A DNA stretch of 64,000 bases from Natrarchaeobaculum sulfurireducens (GCF_003430825.1 NZ_CP024047.1:2108001-2172000), one strand, 5' to 3'; shown: positions 44,866-54,586, numbered from the stretch's first letter. Numbers and translations are program-made. Notes: a model not told the origin generated them from the sequence alone.

Positions 44866-46904
44866 GAGGGCGCAGGAGAAAGGGGTGTTCCGGCAGGAGC
44901 ACCCCGACCCGGATGACATGCTCATCTCCGGCAGTGATCACACACTTAAGCCAAATGCGTCGCTCTCCATCCGCTATATCGACAAAAACCAATCCTTTCC
45001 CGGTTTATCCCGCCGATTGCTTCCGCTGGGCCTCCGATTCGAGGAATCGTGAGGCCCGCTTGAGATTTGTCCCGATAGCTTTCGCTATCGACGCGTTTTT
45101 CACCTTGATCGTCCCGGTGAACCGTGTTTTCTCCCCGTCCTGGTGATACACCTCATTGACCAACGACTCAGCCCCAGCGCGTAAGTTCAGAAACTCCTTC
45201 TCTGCCGGATCGTCCAACCGCTTGCGTCGGTGGGCGAGAGCTAATTTTCGCTCGTAGAAGCCGTAACTGTAGAACTCCTCTTTCTCCTTGACGAAACAGG
45301 TCTCCTTGTGTGGACAGCCTTCACAGAACTCTTTGTCCATTCGTCCTGAGATACGACCACTCTCGGACATGTATCGCTGCTCGAATGGTTCGTGTCCGGC
45401 AGGACAGGCAACCATTCGATGCTCATCCCACTCTGCTTCTGCTAGCGACAACTTCTCGGCAGGCGGGGGCTGCCCCGTTAGTCCTGTGAAGTGCTGCGTG
45501 ATCCCGTGATCACCGCAGCACGCCTCCACTTCTTTGTGCATGTAGCCGCCGTCGACGAGGAGATCAGTTAACCCGGTCTCTTCTGGCAATTCTGGGACGT
45601 CTTCGGCTAACAGGTCGCCATCGGCTGTATTGTTCGTGTCAACGCGAATCGTCGTGATCAGGCGAAACGGGTTTTCCGCATCACAGGTCTCGGCGACGTT
45701 CGCTTTATACCCGCAGTACGACTCACCGCCCTTCCGGCGGTGAGTCGCGTCCACGTCATGCGGGTTTTGTATCGAACCGCTACTGATCTCCTCAGGTTTT
45801 TTCAGCCCAATGCGATCGTGCTCGGGACCGTCCTCGTCGGGCTGAGCTGGCTCATCGGTCGCCTGCTCGTGGCTTGGCTCACCGTCGCTGGATGTGAACG
45901 TTCTGAGTGGTTCCCATCCCGGTGACGGCGAGTCACCGGGATGGTCGTCATCCTCGTCTTCATCGTGCTCACGGTGATCATCTTCGAGATCAGGAATGCG
46001 GTAGCACTGTTCGTCGAGGACTTGCTGGAGATGAGCAAAGCTCTCCAGTTCAGCGTAGTTTTCCTCCGCTTCGAACGCGTCGATTAACCAGACAGCGTGC
46101 TCGATGAGCGTTTCCATGGTCGACCCAACCTCACCTGGGTCCAGTTCATAGGACAGTTCCAGGTTCTCCGTGTCGGCGAATTCGTCTAGACCAGCCGGAA
46201 GTTCCTGGACGATCTCGTCAGGGAGATCGTCCAGGAAGTTGTGAACGACTTTAGCGATGAGGTCGATTCGAGAGAGTTGCTTGACGTTAGCCTCGATAAA
46301 CGTTGAATCCATCCGCTGGGTGCTGGCGTCAATCTCGAACTCGTCTTGGATGTAACTTCGGTGATCCTGGAAAACCTCGTGCAACAGGTCTCGACCGGTT
46401 TCTTCCTCGTACTCCATCAACCGTCGGCGGAAATTCGTGAACGTCTTCGCACAGATATTGTCGCCGAGTGTTTCTTTACCCAGGGCGTTTCGGACGCGAA
46501 AATCGAACAGATAGGCATGTTCGAGCTGCTTATCGGACAGTCCAAGCAGGTGCTTGATAATCTCCAGCGAAACCAACTCGTTGACTGGCTTGTTCGGACG
46601 GCTATACCCGCCATGGTATAGCCGTCCGAACGTTCTCTCATCTATCTGAGTGAAGACGTGTTCGTAAAAATGGGTAGACCAGTGATTTCGCAATTTCTTC
46701 TTCGGTCCAGTAGGAAGGTCTTTGACGGGCGAAAAGAGCTTCTCCTGCTGATGTTCGTAGTTTTCCCTAAACACATTTTCACCCAGTTTAGCAACTAATC
46801 GAGCTGAAGTAACGTATAGCTATCGCATATAATCTCGGTAAGTTTTTCAGTGCCTACCTGTGACCAATGAATCGTCAAAAGGGACTCCTTTTTACTGCGC
46901 CCTC
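44866..46904 (-). mobile_element. IS1182-like insertion sequence with 7-bp target duplication
   Basis: Imperfect terminal inverted repeats: left GAGGGCGCAGGAGAAAGGGG, right (read inward) GAGGGCGCAGTAAAAAGGAG. Direct repeats ATCCTCT flank it at 44859-44865 and 46905-46911. Length 2039 bp with one transposase. Inserted in noncoding provirus DNA, with no gene visibly interrupted. Confidence 0.85.
45005..46774 (-). CDS. IS1182-family transposase
   Basis: 589 residues, intact. The N-terminal part (LVSLEIIKHLLGLSDKQL) and the DDE core (IDASTQRMDSTFIEANV; LTDLLVDGGYMHKEVE) resemble IS1182 enzymes. A cysteine cluster CEGCPHKETC near the end and a long acidic insert (about 275-330) are present. The last Glu of the catalytic triad is probably in the ESLVNEVYHQDGEKTRF segment. 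Confidence 0.88.
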   Translation of the reverse strand: MFRENYEHQQEKLFSPVKDLPTGPKKKLRNHWSTHFYEHVFTQIDERTFGRLYHGGYSRPNKPVNELVSLEIIKHLLGLSDKQLEHAYLFDFRVRNALGKETLGDNICAKTFTNFRRRLMEYEEETGRDLLHEVFQDHRSYIQDEFEIDASTQRMDSTFIEANVKQLSRIDLIAKVVHNFLDDLPDEIVQELPAGLDEFADTENLELSYELDPGEVGSTMETLIEHAVWLIDAFEAEENYAELESFAHLQQVLDEQCYRIPDLEDDHREHDEDEDDDHPGDSPSPGWEPLRTFTSSDGEPSHEQATDEPAQPDEDGPEHDRIGLKKPEEISSGSIQNPHDVDATHRRKGGESYCGYKANVAETCDAENPFRLITTIRVDTNNTADGDLLAEDVPELPEETGLTDLLVDGGYMHKEVEACCGDHGITQHFTGLTGQPPPAEKLSLAEAEWDEHRMVACPAGHEPFEQRYMSESGRISGRMDKEFCEGCPHKETCFVKEKEEFYSYGFYERKLALAHRRKRLDDPAEKEFLNLRAGAESLVNEVYHQDGEKTRFTGTIKVKNASIAKAIGTNLKRASRFLESEAQRKQSAG

Positions 46905-46911
46905 ATCCTCT

Positions 46912-47224
46912 GTATTCAGCAGATCTGTTCTGTCAGCTGATGGATTTTCCACCAGAGTCTACCTGATGAACGCAACTTCGCTACAACCACCAGAACTCAC
47001 GCGTCACAAACATCAATTTCCCGAATATGAACACGAGCCTGAGACAGCCGTGTTCATATCGTGACGATCGCCGTCGCATTGGATTCGATTATCAAACCGA
47101 TCACATCGAACTCTGAGCCTCTCCTTGAAAATCAAACAGACAGAGAGTGATCCCAAAACCCAGGATATCGGTTCGTATTCACGAGAGTGGGTGGTAACAA
47201 GACACCCGACTCAGTTTGTATCGG
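46912..47224. other. AT-rich intergenic region
   Basis: 313 bp between the IS and the wHTH gene. Lower GC than surrounding virus; no ORF, RNA or repeat stands out apart from the IS boundary. Confidence 0.3.
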
Positions 47225-47581
47225 TTACTCGTCCTCGGACGGTGTCTCGTCGTCGCCACGAGCGAAACTCTCCTGGCCACCGTTCCCATCCGTAGACTGA
47301 GCTGCCTTCGGACCTTGGATCAGACTATCGAAGTCGTCGACCTCATCGTACTGGTCTTGGTAAAGGAGTGCAGCCTTCCCAAGCGACGTGATTTCGTACA
47401 GCCCGGACCGTTCAGCTGGTCCAATCTTGCGAACAAGCCCATAGTCTTGGAGAACCGGTAGACGGGTATTGATGTTCTTTCTGCTCTTGTCTGTGTGATG
47501 CGAAAGATTCGTTGCGACGTTTCGTCCCTTGTCTTCGAGCGCCTCGAGAACCAGGAAATCCGTTGGTTGGCGGAGTTTCAT
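47225..47581 (-). CDS. PhiH1-repressor-like winged-helix regulator
   Basis: 118 residues from ATG 47581 (MKLRQPTDFLVLEALEDKGR). LSHHTDKSRKNINTRLPVLQ is the recognition region and YGLVRKIGPAERSGLYEITS is the wing. The acidic tail is disordered. This family serves as lysogeny/phage repressor in haloarchaeal viruses. Reads away from the structural block. Confidence 0.8.
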   Translation of the reverse strand: MKLRQPTDFLVLEALEDKGRNVATNLSHHTDKSRKNINTRLPVLQDYGLVRKIGPAERSGLYEITSLGKAALLYQDQYDEVDDFDSLIQGPKAAQSTDGNGGQESFARGDDETPSEDE

Positions 47582-47703
47582 AATCAGTACCAATTACAAG
47601 TGAGGGTCGGTGTTAGCGATAGCTAACTCTTTTGGCTAAACTAAAATTCACGGCACGGCAGTTCTGAGGAGACAAGCAGTATAGCCCAGGGACAGGAATG
47701 TGC

Positions 47704-48141
47704 TCAGAAGACGTCAGCTATCGCAATCTTCGCCTGCTGGGTGTCTCGGTGATCTCCACCGCCGTGCCATCGCAGCAGCGGGAGGTTCGACGCCTTGCAC
47801 ATCTGGTCTTTGACGATCGTGCAGCCAGACCGTCCGTGTGGACGGTAGACGACAAAGCAGTACCAGCCGTCGGCCCGACGTAGCTTCTCGTGGTACTTCC
47901 GGTAGATCTTGAAGTTCCCCGGCTGGCCGTCACTGTGCTCGAGCATGGTGCTCTTGATTTCGACCGGTGTTCCGTTCTGAAAGCGGGCGTCGTGCCAGCT
48001 GGCTCTCTCGAGAACGAACCGGCGCTTCCGAGCCATTCGCTTCTCGCAGATCGTCCCGAAGTGGTTCGCTCGCTTGGATCGATTCATCTCGAGCTTACGT
48101 GTGCGCTCGTCGCGCGCCTTTCTTTTTTCCTCCTCTGCCAT
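47704..48141 (-). CDS. Putative PD-(D/E)XK-type nuclease (viral paralogue B)
   Basis: 145 residues. ASWHDARFQNGTPVEIKSTM ... GNFKIYRKYHEKLRRADGWY ... CFVVYRPHGRSG share the layout of the protein at 40831-41346, with VEIKS as the candidate D/E-x-K. The N-terminus is basic (KRKARDERTRKLEMNRSKR). It lies downstream of the ATPase gene on the same strand, 110 bp apart. Confidence 0.6.
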   Translation of the reverse strand: MAEEEKRKARDERTRKLEMNRSKRANHFGTICEKRMARKRRFVLERASWHDARFQNGTPVEIKSTMLEHSDGQPGNFKIYRKYHEKLRRADGWYCFVVYRPHGRSGCTIVKDQMCKASNLPLLRWHGGGDHRDTQQAKIAIADVF

Positions 48142-48252
48142 CCAACAAGGAAATGCGACGGATGGGCCACGCGTCGCGGCCCTGTCGGGCCGCGCCGCCC
48201 ATACGACTAAACGGGGGTCGGTATCCGTATCCAGCTATCCATCCCGTTGCGG

Positions 48253-49473
48253 TCATGCGATTACCTCGTTGACCTTGGCAAGTGTCTCGACGTGTTTCCC
48301 GTCTTCTGTGTACTCGCGCCAGCGGGAACCGACCCATCCGTGACTGTACGGCACGAATCTGGCGGTTTCACGGTTCGACATTCCTTCCTCCTTGCACCGG
48401 ATGACCGTCCAGATCGCCGTCTTTCGAACGGCCTCGTCGGCCTCCATTTCCTCCGTCTCGTCGCCGTACTCAGACCAGTTCCAGTCACTGGCCTCTTTCG
48501 TGTTGTACCGGAAGTCCGTCGGCGGGATGCCCTCGATCTCGGCCTCAATGTCGGCCAGTTTCGCGCCCTTGATCGAGTCAGCGATGACAGCCTTCTTCTG
48601 ACTCACCTTCTTGACGATCTTCCCCACACGCCAGAGCATCGGGTGAATCGACCGTTCACCGTGAGCGATGTAGATGAGTGCCCCGCCGTACTTCCGGATC
48701 TTGTAAACCAGCGGAGCCATTTTCTGGCGCGTCTGGTAGCCCTGTTTTCCGGTCCCTGACGCTGCCGACGAGAACTCGTCGCCGATGAATAGCTTCGGCC
48801 GCTGGCTGTGCTCGAGCGGGTCACCGTCCTGCTGGACCCACTCCATGAGGGTACCGTAATCGGGAATCCAGCCGTCCTGAACGTCGCCGTCGTCGTCGAC
48901 CCACCGATTCTTTTCCTCGAGGCTCTGGATGTTGGTGCCGATCAGCGACGACTCCCGGTTGAGGTCGCGCCACCGCTGCGCCAGGAGACAGGCGAAGTCC
49001 GTCTTCCCCGCGCCCATCTCCCCCAGGACGACGATGACCGGGGCCGGGCCGTCGATCAGCTGGTCTATCTTCCCGATCGCCTTCATCCCCGAAACGTCGG
49101 CCTGCTTCGACGTGTCGCCGACCATGTGCTTGATTGTCGGCATATCGCCGTTCTCCATGGCTCTCCGGAAGGTTTCGGTCCCTTCAACCATCCGAATCTG
49201 ACGGTGTTTCTCGAGGTCCTTCGCCTGTCCGGGCATCTTGTCGGGCCGGTCGGCCTCGAGCGGGTCGTAGTGAATCTGGCGGACAGCCATCGCTCGCGAA
49301 ACCTTCTCGTCACGGACGATCCCGCCGTGACTTGCTATCTCCCTGTTGTCCCGGTTGCTGTATCCTTCCTGGTGCTCTCGAGCCTCGGCGGTGACGTGCA
49401 GTGACTCACGGTCGGTACCGCCGTCGGTCATTAACCGCTGCCCATTCCGCCGGTATTCGAGTCGGTCACTCAT
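48253..49473 (-). CDS. VP8-like P-loop ATPase of the pleolipovirus block
   Basis: 406 residues. Walker A VVLGEMGAGKTDFA (about 148-161), Walker B KLFIGDEFSS (about 230). A C-terminal HTH (GMSNRETARFVPYSHGWVGS) follows. Pleolipoviruses encode a conserved AAA-like ATPase (VP8 in HRPV-1) as the last of the structural block. Its role, maybe in assembly or DNA handling, is unknown. 4-bp overlap with the previous gene. Confidence 0.75.
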   Translation of the reverse strand: MSDRLEYRRNGQRLMTDGGTDRESLHVTAEAREHQEGYSNRDNREIASHGGIVRDEKVSRAMAVRQIHYDPLEADRPDKMPGQAKDLEKHRQIRMVEGTETFRRAMENGDMPTIKHMVGDTSKQADVSGMKAIGKIDQLIDGPAPVIVVLGEMGAGKTDFACLLAQRWRDLNRESSLIGTNIQSLEEKNRWVDDDGDVQDGWIPDYGTLMEWVQQDGDPLEHSQRPKLFIGDEFSSAASGTGKQGYQTRQKMAPLVYKIRKYGGALIYIAHGERSIHPMLWRVGKIVKKVSQKKAVIADSIKGAKLADIEAEIEGIPPTDFRYNTKEASDWNWSEYGDETEEMEADEAVRKTAIWTVIRCKEEGMSNRETARFVPYSHGWVGSRWREYTEDGKHVETLAKVNEVIA

Positions 49474-50267
49474 TGGTCGTTGCCTCCGTCGGTCGCTGCG
49501 GCCTGCTGGCCGCTGTTCATCGTAACTGGCTCCATGGGTTCAGCCGGGTCAAAGTCGTGCTCGTAGTCGCCAATGTCCTTGATTTCGTCCGTAGACCACT
49601 CCTGTGAATCCTCTTCTGCCGCCTCGAAACGTTTCTTCACGGAGGTCCGGTGCGTCATCAGCCCGCGCTCGTCGGCCTCCGCGTGCGTGTTGATCGTGTC
49701 CCGTTCGATCTCGACGCCCATCTTCGAGATGCGAGCGCGTAGCTTGTTGTACGCCACCGCCGTCTCGATCAGGTCGCCGTGGATGTCCTCGAGCATCGTC
49801 TTGACCGTGGTGAGCTTCGAGTCGGCGAGTTCGGAGTAGTAGCAGCCGGTGACGATCAGGTCGCCAGTGTCGTCGTGCCAGTCGAACTCGCGCACCTCGT
49901 AGGCTTCGCGGTCGTTCACCGGGTATGGGCTTGGGCCTTCGACCGTCTTGCTCTCCCAGACCCCCGGTTCTACGTAGTATTTCTCGCGTTCGTCGGTGAC
50001 GCCGTTGATGTGGTGAACGGTCACCATTCGGGCCTCTCGCAGCCAGCGCGCGCCTGTGACGAACAACGCGAGCAGCGGCGGCCCCAGAAGTGTGAGCGCC
50101 GCAAGCCAGCCGAAGACGATCGGGGGAACGCCGGGCACTGACGGGCGAAGCCACACGATCGCCGCGCCGATCGACACCAAGACACCCAGCACGACCAGCT
50201 GGCCGTGCGCCGCGATGTATGTCAGTCGATCCGACCAGCCGCCGAACGTGCCACTTGTGTCGCTCAT
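49470..50267 (-). CDS. ORF7-like viral membrane protein
   Basis: 265 residues. Two N-terminal TM helices (GQLVVLGVLVSIGAAIVWL and the segment around FGWLAALTLLGPPLLALFV) precede a soluble domain. The position between the ORF6-like protein and the ATPase equals the conserved ORF7 of pleolipoviruses. The ATG overlaps the upstream stop by 4 bp. Confidence 0.65.
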   Translation of the reverse strand: MSDTSGTFGGWSDRLTYIAAHGQLVVLGVLVSIGAAIVWLRPSVPGVPPIVFGWLAALTLLGPPLLALFVTGARWLREARMVTVHHINGVTDEREKYYVEPGVWESKTVEGPSPYPVNDREAYEVREFDWHDDTGDLIVTGCYYSELADSKLTTVKTMLEDIHGDLIETAVAYNKLRARISKMGVEIERDTINTHAEADERGLMTHRTSVKKRFEAAEEDSQEWSTDEIKDIGDYEHDFDPAEPMEPVTMNSGQQAAATDGGNDQ

Positions 50268-51028
50268 GCTTTCACTACCCCGCTCTCTTCTTGATAGACG
50301 ACTATCCCGGCCGCCATCGCCGCCAGGAGCGTCGTCATCGCCACGCCGGAGAACAACCCGGACGTGCCGCCGAAGTGTCGGAACGGGTCGTCTGCTGCCT
50401 CTGTACCGGTGCTGATGTACGGTCCTCGCTGTTCTTCCATGCTCAACTGGGTAGCGAACGATAGCGCCACGCCGTCGCTCTCGTCAGCGAACGTGTCCAC
50501 ATAGATCGTGTTGTTCCCTTCGCTCAGGTCCTCGGTCATCGTCCGGTACGTGCCGCTTCCTTCCTCCCAGTCGGCACTCTCGGCCATGGTGACGGTCGTC
50601 TCCTCGAGGGCGTGGATGTGAACGACGAACTCGCCGTTTTGGAACTCCCAGTCCGTGATGTGCGTCTCGGAGTCGATCGCCGTCCAGTTCTCGCGGTTCG
50701 GGGTGACAGTATCGTCCCCAACCTCGGCGTGATCGGGTTCCGGAACATCCGCGAGCCACTGTTCGACTCGGTCGCGCTCGGTCCCGTTCAACTGCTCGAG
50801 TCGGTCGTCGCTTGCCCAGAGTTCGACAGTCTGTACGTCCACCTCGGTCGCATCCTCGGGCCCGTATAGCTCCACGATGTGCTCGATATCGTCGGGGACG
50901 CTGCTGCCGGCAGTCTCGTTGTCGGCGGTCACGACCTCGACGCCCATGCCCATCGCGACGGCGAGGACGGCCAGCGTTGCTACTGCGACGGTCGAAAAGT
51001 GAAGAATCCTGTTCATGATCAGGTCCAT
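50264..51028 (-). CDS. ORF6-like viral exported protein
   Basis: 254 residues. N-terminal signal/anchor ILHFSTVAVATLAVLAVAMG, C-terminal TM (SGVAMTTLLAAMAAGIVVYQ). The ectodomain is acidic. Two starts are possible (51028 or 51016); the first overlaps the spike's end by 10 bp. The architecture and position match pleolipoviral ORF6. Confidence 0.65.
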   Translation of the reverse strand: MDLIMNRILHFSTVAVATLAVLAVAMGMGVEVVTADNETAGSSVPDDIEHIVELYGPEDATEVDVQTVELWASDDRLEQLNGTERDRVEQWLADVPEPDHAEVGDDTVTPNRENWTAIDSETHITDWEFQNGEFVVHIHALEETTVTMAESADWEEGSGTYRTMTEDLSEGNNTIYVDTFADESDGVALSFATQLSMEEQRGPYISTGTEAADDPFRHFGGTSGLFSGVAMTTLLAAMAAGIVVYQEESGVVKA

Positions 51029-52914
51029 GGAAGCAGGTCGGTAAACCAGCCGACGACGGTGAACACGACCGCGGCGATAATCAAAACGCCAGCGAACGCC
51101 CCGCCAACAGCCGCCCCCGTTCCAGCATCGATGTCGATTCCGGGGAGGATACCACCTGCATCTTCGAGTTCGTCGAGATCGAACCCGCCGTCTGCCCTCT
51201 CCCGCTGGACATCGAGTGCAAGTGCCGGATCACGGGTCGTCGTCTCGAAGCCCTCGAGTCGCATCCGGTCGACGTCTTCGCCGTCCTTCTCGATCGAGAC
51301 GAACTTAACGTCTCCCTCTCGAATCGTCTCCGTTTCCGTCCCGCTGCCACCTTCGTAGCTGAACAGGATCGTGTTATAGTGGTCATCAGAGAGCGTCTCG
51401 CCCTCTTCGACGAACGAGCGTAGCTGGGCTGACGTATGTACGTTGATCTCTTCGACGGCATCATCTGACGGAATTTCTGTATCGTCCGAGACGTCGTCGT
51501 CGACGATCCCGTCATCAGTATCGATCTGTCCCCAGGCAACAGAGGCCGAGTCACTGTCCTCAAACTCAACGGTATAGATAGCTCCGTCCATGATCGAGTC
51601 AGGATCGATCACAAGCTCACCGGCATCAGGATCGTACTCGTACTCGGTCTCGCGCAGTGACGAGTAGTCCATATTGGCGAAGACCATTCCCTCCTGGCCG
51701 GAGACGTCCTCGTGCTCGATCTCGACGACGTAACCGAGATCGTCGGGAACGTCCATTCCGCGAGCCATTGCTGAGGCCGCCACGTAGTCCATTCCTTCGA
51801 CATCGCCGTACTGATCCATCACGTCGGTCGGCGACAGCAACTCGTGTTCGTCAAGCTCTCCCGAATCGACTTCTTCCATCACGTCCTCGATGTACTCACC
51901 GATGTTGTCGATGATCTCGTCACGAGCCTCTCTGACGGCAGAAATGGCTTCGTTGTACTTCTCGACCACGAGGTCTATATCTTCATAATCCTCGTCTTGG
52001 ACAGTCAGCGTCCGATCTGTACGGTGGTCATCATAGTCGTAGGAATCCGGGAAGAAGCGACTCGGGACCGGTGTGTCCAGGTAATCGGGTTCCGTCTCCT
52101 CGTCGATGATACTCCGGCTGCTCGGGCTGATATAGCTCTCAAGAACCCGAACCGTCTCTGTATCGCCGCTCCAGAGTTCAACGTCTATTTCCTTGACTCG
52201 GGAATAGCCGGTTGTAATCGGCGGTTGGAAGGTGAATTCGGCCTCGAGGCCGGCGTCCGTTTCGTCCTCTTCGTCGATGTAATAGTCACCGTCGTCACCT
52301 TGCTCACGCTCGAACGTAGCAAAGTGACGCTCGAGGTCACCCATAAGTTCGTTGAGCGACCGGAGGAGGTTCCGAACGCGATCGGAAGCCACCTCGTTAA
52401 TCCGATCCATCGCCTCGTTCTCTGCGTCGATCGGGTCACCACCGTCGACGACCGTCTCGAAGACAGCCGTGTCGAGTTCGCCGAGCAACACGCCGAAGAA
52501 CTCACTTGATTCGACGTCATCAGGCTGGACGGTCTGAAGGAAGTCGTGCAGGTCGCCTTCGATGACGTGCCGTTTCAGCTGGTCCGCACTCATGGCGATC
52601 TCGTGACGTTGCTGGTCCGCGAGTTGTTCTTTCACCTCCTCCTCGTCGTAGCCGCTCGAGGTGAACGAGTCGAACGTGTCGACGGCCCAGCCCGCAGCGG
52701 TGTAGAAGCGGCCAGTGCTCCCTGATGCAGGATCGGTCCGCGCATCAGCAGCAACTGTCCCGCTCGAGGCTGCACCGGCGAGGGTCACTGTCCCTGCAGC
52801 GCCGAGCCCGCGCAGGATACCCCGCCGGGTCGCATCGTTCTCGAGCAACTGGTCTACATCAGCCGGGTGGTCGTGGGTTGTGGGCCGTGGGCTCGAGTCG
52901 TCAGCGGTCGTCAT
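51019..52914 (-). CDS. Pleolipovirus-type spike protein (VP4-like)
   Basis: 631 residues. Tat signal ATRRGILRGLGAAGTVTLAG, a large acidic ectodomain with a coiled-coil-prone region near 320-350, and a single C-terminal TM (GAFAGVLIIAAVVFTVVGWF) with a short tail. Exactly the layout of the pleolipoviral spike that binds the host and drives fusion. The ATG follows the previous stop with no gap (TGAATG). Confidence 0.78.
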   Translation of the reverse strand: MTTADDSSPRPTTHDHPADVDQLLENDATRRGILRGLGAAGTVTLAGAASSGTVAADARTDPASGSTGRFYTAAGWAVDTFDSFTSSGYDEEEVKEQLADQQRHEIAMSADQLKRHVIEGDLHDFLQTVQPDDVESSEFFGVLLGELDTAVFETVVDGGDPIDAENEAMDRINEVASDRVRNLLRSLNELMGDLERHFATFEREQGDDGDYYIDEEDETDAGLEAEFTFQPPITTGYSRVKEIDVELWSGDTETVRVLESYISPSSRSIIDEETEPDYLDTPVPSRFFPDSYDYDDHRTDRTLTVQDEDYEDIDLVVEKYNEAISAVREARDEIIDNIGEYIEDVMEEVDSGELDEHELLSPTDVMDQYGDVEGMDYVAASAMARGMDVPDDLGYVVEIEHEDVSGQEGMVFANMDYSSLRETEYEYDPDAGELVIDPDSIMDGAIYTVEFEDSDSASVAWGQIDTDDGIVDDDVSDDTEIPSDDAVEEINVHTSAQLRSFVEEGETLSDDHYNTILFSYEGGSGTETETIREGDVKFVSIEKDGEDVDRMRLEGFETTTRDPALALDVQRERADGGFDLDELEDAGGILPGIDIDAGTGAAVGGAFAGVLIIAAVVFTVVGWFTDLLPWT

Positions 52915-53037
52915 TCAGAGCACCCCCAGGAACATCACCACGAGCAGCAGCAGGTAGACGGCCATAGCACCCGCCGTCGCCGCGCCGAGTGCGGCGAGCA
53001 GGTCGTAGGTCACCTCGGAGATCGTCACGAATCGCAC
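52915..53037 (-). CDS. 40-residue single-TM viral peptide
   Basis: GTG at 53037: RFVTISEVTYDLLAALGAAT ... YLLLLVVMFLGVL. A GTG immediately after the preceding TGA and a stop immediately before the spike ATG make a perfectly packed cistron. One hydrophobic helix; candidate minor membrane component. Confidence 0.55.
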   Translation of the reverse strand: MRFVTISEVTYDLLAALGAATAGAMAVYLLLLVVMFLGVL

Positions 53038-53127
53038 TCAGAACACCCCCACGTAGGCGGGTCCGAGCCCGATACCCAATCCGGAGAGTAGGCCGATGAT
53101 CCACTCTTGTCTGTTTGAAAGTTCCAT
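53038..53127 (-). CDS. 29-residue single-TM viral peptide
   Basis: ATG 53127: MELSNRQEWIIGLLSGLGIG then PAYVGVF. It lies 14 bp after the VP3-like gene and directly abuts the next start. Short, Gly-rich TM helix. Expression unproven. Confidence 0.5.
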   Translation of the reverse strand: MELSNRQEWIIGLLSGLGIGLGPAYVGVF

Positions 53128-53141
53128 ATTCTGGCACCTCA

Positions 53142-53609
<468 letters not shown>

Positions 53610-53640
53610 CTAAATCTCAACTAATTGGGTAGTCATTAGG

Positions 53641-53647
53641 TATAATA
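53641..53647. promoter_or_regulatory. Divergent promoter region between structural operon and AbrB-like gene
   Basis: GGTATAATAGG (53639-53649) is nearly symmetric and could serve as TATA box both ways: 25 bp upstream of the ATG at 53670 on the plus strand and about 65 bp from the VP3-like start on the minus strand. Confidence 0.45.
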
Positions 53648-53669
53648 GGTAACGGGTTGCCCGCCGGGT

Positions 53670-53858
53670 ATGGCGATACGAAAACTGCAGGAAGTAGGCG
53701 GCGGATCGACCGGTGTGACCCTCCCGAAAGACGACCTCGTGCTCGAGGACATCCTCAACGACGAGGGAGAACTCGAGGGAGCACACTTCGCTCATGTCAC
53801 GTACGAGGGAGAGGGAGAATGGTCGCTTCAGCTCATCGACCTCGAGACTGACGAATGA
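53670..53858 (+). CDS. AbrB/SpoVT-like small DNA-binding protein
   Basis: 62 residues starting MAIRKLQEVGGGSTGVTLPK, the AbrB swapped-hairpin signature, with an acidic C-terminus. Divergent from the structural operon, so a natural candidate regulator of virion genes. Stop overlaps the next start (ATGA). Confidence 0.7.
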   Translation: MAIRKLQEVGGGSTGVTLPKDDLVLEDILNDEGELEGAHFAHVTYEGEGEWSLQLIDLETDE

Positions 53859-54004
53859 GCCAGACCACTGCAATCGGGTCCTCAAGTCGTGGGCGGTGGG
53901 CCGAGATGCATCAAACTGGACCCGCTCGGGCTAACCAACGTGACGAGCCAATCAAAGAACCAGCAGGCCAGCCACCCAAGTTCGACCACCTCGAGCTACC
54001 CTAA
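53855..54004 (+). CDS. 49-residue viral hypothetical protein
   Basis: MSQTTAIGSSSRGRWAEMHQ ... QPPKFDHLELP. Translationally coupled to the AbrB-like gene by ATGA; its last 9 bases overlap the convergent recombinase. Disordered-looking; no family. Confidence 0.45.
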   Translation: MSQTTAIGSSSRGRWAEMHQTGPARANQRDEPIKEPAGQPPKFDHLELP

Positions 54005-54586
54005 CCAGGCGACTTTTTCGCGTTCTCGCTGCTGAGCCTCTGGTGAGTACGTCCCGCGGTAGTGCTCGAGGAAGGTCTCTAAATCGTTCCACCCGCCCCA
54101 GTCGATCACGAGCAACGGGTCAACGTCGGCGGCCGCCAGCGCGGTCGCCCAGGTCCGCCGGAGATCGTGAAAGCCCAGGTAGCGCCAACCGTCGTCGTTC
54201 GTCTCGTCGGCCAGTTGCTCTGCAGCGGAAGCGAGCCACCGCCGCAACGAGCGCGTCGTCGAGATCTCGAGCAGCGGCGCACTCCTGGAGGCGTCGCGAA
54301 CGTCGGCCACGGTTCGGATGGTCGTCGCGAGGTCACGCGGGACGGGCGTCTCGCGGAACTGGTCGCCCTTGCCGTGCCAGACGCGGAGAACCGTACCCGC
54401 GTCGGTGTCGACGACGTCCTCCGGTGAGACGTCGAGCACTTCGTGCGAGCGGAGCCCGCAGCGGGCACCGAGCGAGAACGCGAGTCGCTGTTGAGTGTCT
54501 TGGGCGACCTCGAGCAACTGTGCTACCTCAGCCTGGCTGAGCCAGACCTTCATGTCGTCGCGGTTGGCGTGCTGTTGGAGATTCAT
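53996..54586 (-). CDS. Tyrosine recombinase catalytic-domain protein (second recombinase)
   Basis: 196 residues. The catalytic residues are all visible: R in CGLRSHEVL, K in HGKGDQFRETP, HDLRRTW (HxxR), W in GWNDLETF and a Y in LEHYRG. It lacks most of an N-terminal core-binding domain, so may act on different sites or with a partner. The provirus carries another, longer integrase at 59251. Confidence 0.82.
   Translation of the reverse strand: MNLQQHANRDDMKVWLSQAEVAQLLEVAQDTQQRLAFSLGARCGLRSHEVLDVSPEDVVDTDAGTVLRVWHGKGDQFRETPVPRDLATTIRTVADVRDASRSAPLLEISTTRSLRRWLASAAEQLADETNDDGWRYLGFHDLRRTWATALAAADVDPLLVIDWGGWNDLETFLEHYRGTYSPEAQQREREKVAWLG

Noticed and set aside
46867-47064. 65-aa plus ORF
   Set aside because: Crosses the IS boundary and target duplication, so not an original gene.
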